Assembly (NCBI GenBank): GCA_964461295.1
Contig: CAYWTX010000555.1
Span: 1 to 16,275, forward strand
Source: CAYWTX01 sp964461295
GTDB lineage: Bacteria; Planctomycetota; Phycisphaerae; SM23-33
DNA length: 16,275 nucleotides
Reading direction: 5' to 3'
Position 1 is the first letter of the stretch, and every line of letters starts with the position of its first letter. Positions 13,180 through 16,275 of the stretch are shown here, one piece after another. The notes beneath the pieces are model-generated. The model did not search any database and was not told the DNA's origin. It saw only the letters and a list, made by a program, of their open reading frames with translations. A program made the position numbers and the translations under genes.

Positions 13180-15336
13180 ATGCACAAGCACACTCACTGG
13201 TCCCTCGTCCTGTCGCTGCTCACGCTCGTCGCCGCCTCGCCCCGCCCTGCCGCGGCCGGGCCTGACGCGAACCTGACGGCCGACGGGACCATCCTGCTGG
13301 AGGGCGCCATCGTCCGCGCGAACGGCACGACGGCCGACCTGGAGATCTATCCCACCTGCGTGAACGGCGAGGTAAGCAGGGACGTGCTGGGCTGGTCGCT
13401 GTTCCTGGACATCGAGAACCAGAAGCTGGCGTGGACTGCCAAGGCCACGCCCAGGAGCTACAACGCGATGGACCACGAGGGGACGATCACCCGGTCGGCG
13501 ATGGAAAGCGGGCTGATCACCCTGACCGTCAAGATGAAGATCAATGCCGATCCGTGGGTGCCCGGCGGGGCCGGCGAGTACGCCATCGAGATGAAGCGCG
13601 ACGGCGACAACCTGAGCGGCGCCTTCACAGGCACATACCAGGACAAGCCCGTAAAGGGCGTGGCCAAGGGCTCGCTGCGCAAGGGGCAGTGGCCGGCTCC
13701 CGTGGCGGGCTACGTGCCGCTGAAGCCCGGCGAGCACCCGCGAATGCTTTTCCGCGCCGCGGACGTGCCGGGCCTGCGCGAGAAGGCCAAGACGCCCGAA
13801 GGCAAGGCGATGCTCGCGCGGCTGGAGGAGGAACTCAAGGGTCCGTTCACGGTGTGGCACGCGTGCGGGTTCGCGCTGCTCTACCAGGTGACCGGCGACA
13901 AGAGATTCGCCGAGGAATCGAAGAAGTTCGTCGAAATGGCGCGCGGGGGCACGCGGCAGAAGGACAGCCGCTACTCCTACGCCAGCCCGGGCGGCAAGCT
14001 GCGGGCCGGGCCGTCCTACGCCGGCATCGCCGAAGCGTACGACATGTGCTACGACGCATGGGACGGGGACTACCGCAAGACGCTGGCCAGGGAAATCCAG
14101 GAGAAGGTCGTCAGCACCACCGGCAAGACCGACCTGCTGCTCAACACCGGCGGCGGCCAGCACCACCCCCAAAGCAACCATCACATGGCCTGGAACGGCG
14201 GGGGCGGGGCCGCCATCATCGCCGTGTTGGGCGACCCGGGCGTCGACTCGGCGGCGGCGCTGCGCGCCGAGCGGATCTTCGAGCAGCGCGGCAAGCGGTC
14301 GCTGCTGCTGGGCCATGGCGACGGCGGGTACTTCTTCGAGGGCCACCACTGCGGGCGGCTGAACAACAACACGGGCTTCTTCGAGTTCATCCAGGCGATG
14401 CGCGTGGCGCTGGGACGCGACCTGATCGCCGGCAGCGACAGCGGCCAGTACCTGATGACCAAGATGCTCTACGAGATCTGCCGCTACGGCGGCAACCTGG
14501 AGAGCCTCCAGCGAGGCATGTACGCCCGCGACTTCGGGCGGACGGGAATGTCCAGCGGCGGCGACTTCGCCCACGGGCTGGGCGCCTGCCCCGAGGCCGC
14601 CAAGCCGGCCGTGCTGTACTTCTGCAACCACCTGCTGGACCCCCCGGGCGCGCAACGCTACGACATCATGAGCTTCCCCCACCGCGGCGTGTACGCGTTC
14701 GTGAACTGGCCCCTCGGCCTCAAGGAACGCAACCCCGCCGAGACCATGCCGCACTTCCTCCACGATCGGCGGGCCAACTACGTCGTGCTCCGCAGCAGTT
14801 GGAAGGGCGACGAAGACATCATCCTCTCGATGCGATGGGGCGAAGGCCTGGCCGCCGGCGCCGGCCTCAGCAAGGGCAAGTTCCGCTCCATCGACGGCAA
14901 GATCAGCAAGGTGGAGCAGTCGGCCGACGGCACGATGGTGTCGATCGACGCGCCGGAGCAGGCATGCCTGGTGGACTTCTCCGGCAAGTCCGGCGCGCCG
15001 GTGGTGATTGTCACGGCGAAAAAGCAGCAGCAAGCGGGCGCCACCGGCGACGCGAGCCCCGAACCGGTGAAGTCGGCCCCGCTGCCCAAGCCCAAGAAGG
15101 GCGACGACGATGAACCCGAGGAAGCAGTAGCCAAGGCGGGCGATACCCCCAAGGCCGAGCCGGCCAGGCTCCACACCGGCGGCAAGTGGGTGAACGGCTA
15201 CTCGATGACGTTGGTGATCATCAAGCCCGGCGCAGCCCCCAAGATCGACGTCGCCGGAAAGGGCGCCGAGCAGCGACTGACCGTCGGCGGACAGACGTAC
15301 GGGTACGACGGCAAGGCGATCCAGGCGGCGAAGTAG
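13180..15336 (+). CDS. Secreted heparinase II/III-like protein with N-terminal beta domain
   Basis: 718 aa from ATG 13180, with GGGAG 7 bases upstream. Signal peptide about 1-26 (ending AAA-G). A beta-rich domain at about 30-165 has no obvious family and may bind substrate. After it, HPRMLFRAADVPGLREKAKTPEG (186-208; key residues HPRML and LREKA) opens the catalytic alpha toroid as in alginate/heparin-lyase-like proteins. Likely active-site stretches: NTGGGQHHPQSNHHMAWNG (322-340, key Asn333, His334, His335) and DGGYFFEGHH (381-390) with NNNTGF (395-400). The C-terminal beta part has the family motif YVVLRSSW (534-541) and DIILSMRWGEG. It would degrade a uronate polysaccharide outside the cytoplasm. 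Odd: a Lys/Pro/Asp/Glu-rich insert at about 614-667 breaks the last beta domain. It differs strongly from the lyase at 2007-4349, so it is not a recent duplicate. Confidence 0.83.
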   Translation: MHKHTHWSLVLSLLTLVAASPRPAAAGPDANLTADGTILLEGAIVRANGTTADLEIYPTCVNGEVSRDVLGWSLFLDIENQKLAWTAKATPRSYNAMDHEGTITRSAMESGLITLTVKMKINADPWVPGGAGEYAIEMKRDGDNLSGAFTGTYQDKPVKGVAKGSLRKGQWPAPVAGYVPLKPGEHPRMLFRAADVPGLREKAKTPEGKAMLARLEEELKGPFTVWHACGFALLYQVTGDKRFAEESKKFVEMARGGTRQKDSRYSYASPGGKLRAGPSYAGIAEAYDMCYDAWDGDYRKTLAREIQEKVVSTTGKTDLLLNTGGGQHHPQSNHHMAWNGGGGAAIIAVLGDPGVDSAAALRAERIFEQRGKRSLLLGHGDGGYFFEGHHCGRLNNNTGFFEFIQAMRVALGRDLIAGSDSGQYLMTKMLYEICRYGGNLESLQRGMYARDFGRTGMSSGGDFAHGLGACPEAAKPAVLYFCNHLLDPPGAQRYDIMSFPHRGVYAFVNWPLGLKERNPAETMPHFLHDRRANYVVLRSSWKGDEDIILSMRWGEGLAAGAGLSKGKFRSIDGKISKVEQSADGTMVSIDAPEQACLVDFSGKSGAPVVIVTAKKQQQAGATGDASPEPVKSAPLPKPKKGDDDEPEEAVAKAGDTPKAEPARLHTGGKWVNGYSMTLVIIKPGAAPKIDVAGKGAEQRLTVGGQTYGYDGKAIQAAK

Positions 15337-15456
15337 GCAGAAACAACTACGCCCGGGCCTGGTCGCCGATGGATGCATCCGGGCGACACCGTCCTTCTTC
15401 GCGCAGCGCTGGCCTTGCCCGCACGGCGTTGACGGCGATCGGGAACGGGCACGGCT

Positions 15457-15993
15457 CTACCTTGGCCAGTGGCCGGGTAATACCTCCCTCCCATCGCCGC
15501 AGGGGCGTCCAGAAGCGGTCCCGCCATGCGTACCCGCTGCCCGCCCGACACGCTGCCTCGATCGATTGCCCCTCACCCTGGGCCAGGGCCAATCCTCCGG
15601 ACGCTCCACCAAGCCGGCACGCACCGGGTTGCGTTCGACATAGCGTGCGGCGGCCAGAACGTGCGGCTCGTCCATCACCACCGACGCGAACCGCCCCTGC
15701 CAGAGGTAGCCCCGCCACTTCTGGCGGAAGTTGACCCTTCGCGTGTAACGGCGGTGTGCCTCGCCCAAGGCTGCGGCCAGGGCGTCGGCCTTCGAAGTCG
15801 CCACGATCAGATGCACATGGTTGGGCATAAGACAGTACGCCCACACGGCGACGGCGTTCTGGCGGGAGAAGTCGCCGACCAGCGCAAGGTAGGCGCGGTA
15901 GTCGTCGTTGAAGAACGTCTGCATCCGGCGGTTGCCTCGCTGTGTGACGTGATGCGGCAGCCCCGAGACCACCACTCGTGCGAGTCTGGGCAT
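15457..15993 (-). CDS. REP-associated tyrosine transposase (RAYT, Y1/IS200-like HUH family)
   Basis: 178 aa from ATG 15993, with AGGATG about 5 bases upstream. RAYTs are single-strand DNA nucleases thought to spread REP palindromes. The family layout is clear: MPRLARVVVSGLPHHVTQRG at 1-20 (key PHHVTQRGN), the HUH motif NHVHLIV (His59 and His61), HRRYTRRVN (80-88), GYLWQGRFAS (95-104), and the catalytic Tyr in RYVERNPVRAGL (Tyr118). After PEDWPW (about 132-137) the sequence becomes Arg/Gly-rich and unlike the usual C-terminus, and it ends short of the 200-240 residues common in the family. A frameshift or decay at the 3' end is possible. It is convergent with the lyase-like gene. REP-like element B lies 183 bases upstream of its start, the usual RAYT-REP arrangement. 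Confidence 0.88.
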   Translation of the reverse strand: MPRLARVVVSGLPHHVTQRGNRRMQTFFNDDYRAYLALVGDFSRQNAVAVWAYCLMPNHVHLIVATSKADALAAALGEAHRRYTRRVNFRQKWRGYLWQGRFASVVMDEPHVLAAARYVERNPVRAGLVERPEDWPWPRVRGNRSRQRVGRAAGTHGGTASGRPCGDGREVLPGHWPR

Positions 15994-16175
15994 CCCGGCA
16001 TCCTACCGCGCGAAGTGCCAGAGTCAACCGAAATGTGTATTGTGTCGCTCGATTGGGCTCGATTGGCTGGACAAGAGTGGTTCCCCATCACCATGGTGCA
16101 TCATTATCCGCCATCGCCGTGAATCTGTCAAATGCGTACGTTCCGCGGGTCCATGACCGCAGTTGCCTCGCCTCT

Positions 16176-16256
16176 TCAGCCTGAAGGGCTGATGTATGAC
16201 AGCCCAGGGCAACGCCCTGGGAATGGATGTCCCAAAGCAACAAGCCCTGAAAGGGC
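16176..16256 (+). repeat. REP-like triple-hairpin element, copy B
   Basis: Stems: TCAGCC-TGAAG-GGCTGA (16176-16192); CCCAGGGC-AAC-GCCCTGGG (16203-16221, perfect 8 bp); and GCCC-TGAAA-GGGC (16244-16256) followed by GCAAGAA. Architecture and spacing match copy A. The element is immediately 5' of the RAYT gene and may continue past the window edge. Similar palindromes are widespread in planctomycete-like genomes (from memory). Confidence 0.78.
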
Positions 16257-16275
16257 GCAAGAACTGCCCGCCCGG

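Noticed and set aside
12628..15378. 916-codon minus-strand open frame opposite the second lyase-like gene
   Set aside because: It runs antisense through REP element A and the end of yidC; it is an artefact of high GC.

Overview
The window (16.3 kb, high GC, long secreted polysaccharide-lyase-like proteins, REP/RAYT elements and several families of short interspersed repeats) looks like a chromosomal piece of a Planctomycetota-type bacterium, perhaps of the Phycisphaerae. That placement is inference from gene content and style; no rRNA or other decisive marker is present.

Layout. (1) 1-1731, minus strand: a compact three-gene cluster of unrecognised proteins, visibly less GC-rich than the rest, with a good promoter candidate at 1769-1798; the last gene runs off the left edge. 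(2) 2007-8360, minus strand: a carbohydrate scavenging cluster, read from right to left as a membrane-tethered extracellular solute-binding protein, a MalF-type permease, a MalG-type permease and a secreted heparinase II/III-like lyase. No ABC ATPase is encoded here, so a shared ATPase elsewhere is presumably used. (3) 8571-12832: housekeeping genes. tsaB (tRNA t6A synthesis) is on minus; divergently on plus are a calcineurin-like phosphoesterase with its own intrinsic terminator, and yidC (membrane protein insertase). (4) 13180-15336, plus: a second, different heparinase-like secreted protein. (5) 15457-15993, minus: a REP-associated tyrosine transposase (RAYT).

The intergenic regions are unusually rich in structure. 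Between tsaB and the phosphoesterase is an imperfect palindrome of about 250 bp built from GAC/GAG triplets, with a 20-bp stem at its centre. Between the solute-binding protein and malF-like genes is a nested inverted repeat (27 of 29 matching inner arms). Heptanucleotide repeats sit on both sides of the malG-like start codon, and one block is translated. Two REP-like triple-hairpin elements of matching architecture (12864-12955 and 16176-16256) flank the second lyase and the RAYT gene. tsaB and the solute-binding protein have -10-like boxes only 6-7 bases before their ATG, which suggests leaderless transcripts.

How the genes fit together: the two secreted lyase-like proteins would cut an acidic (uronate-containing) polysaccharide outside the cytoplasm, and the CUT1-type importer would take up the oligosaccharides. 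The most novel items are the unknown three-gene cluster and the repeat elements; no complete, clearly new defence or metabolic system could be proven from sequence alone.
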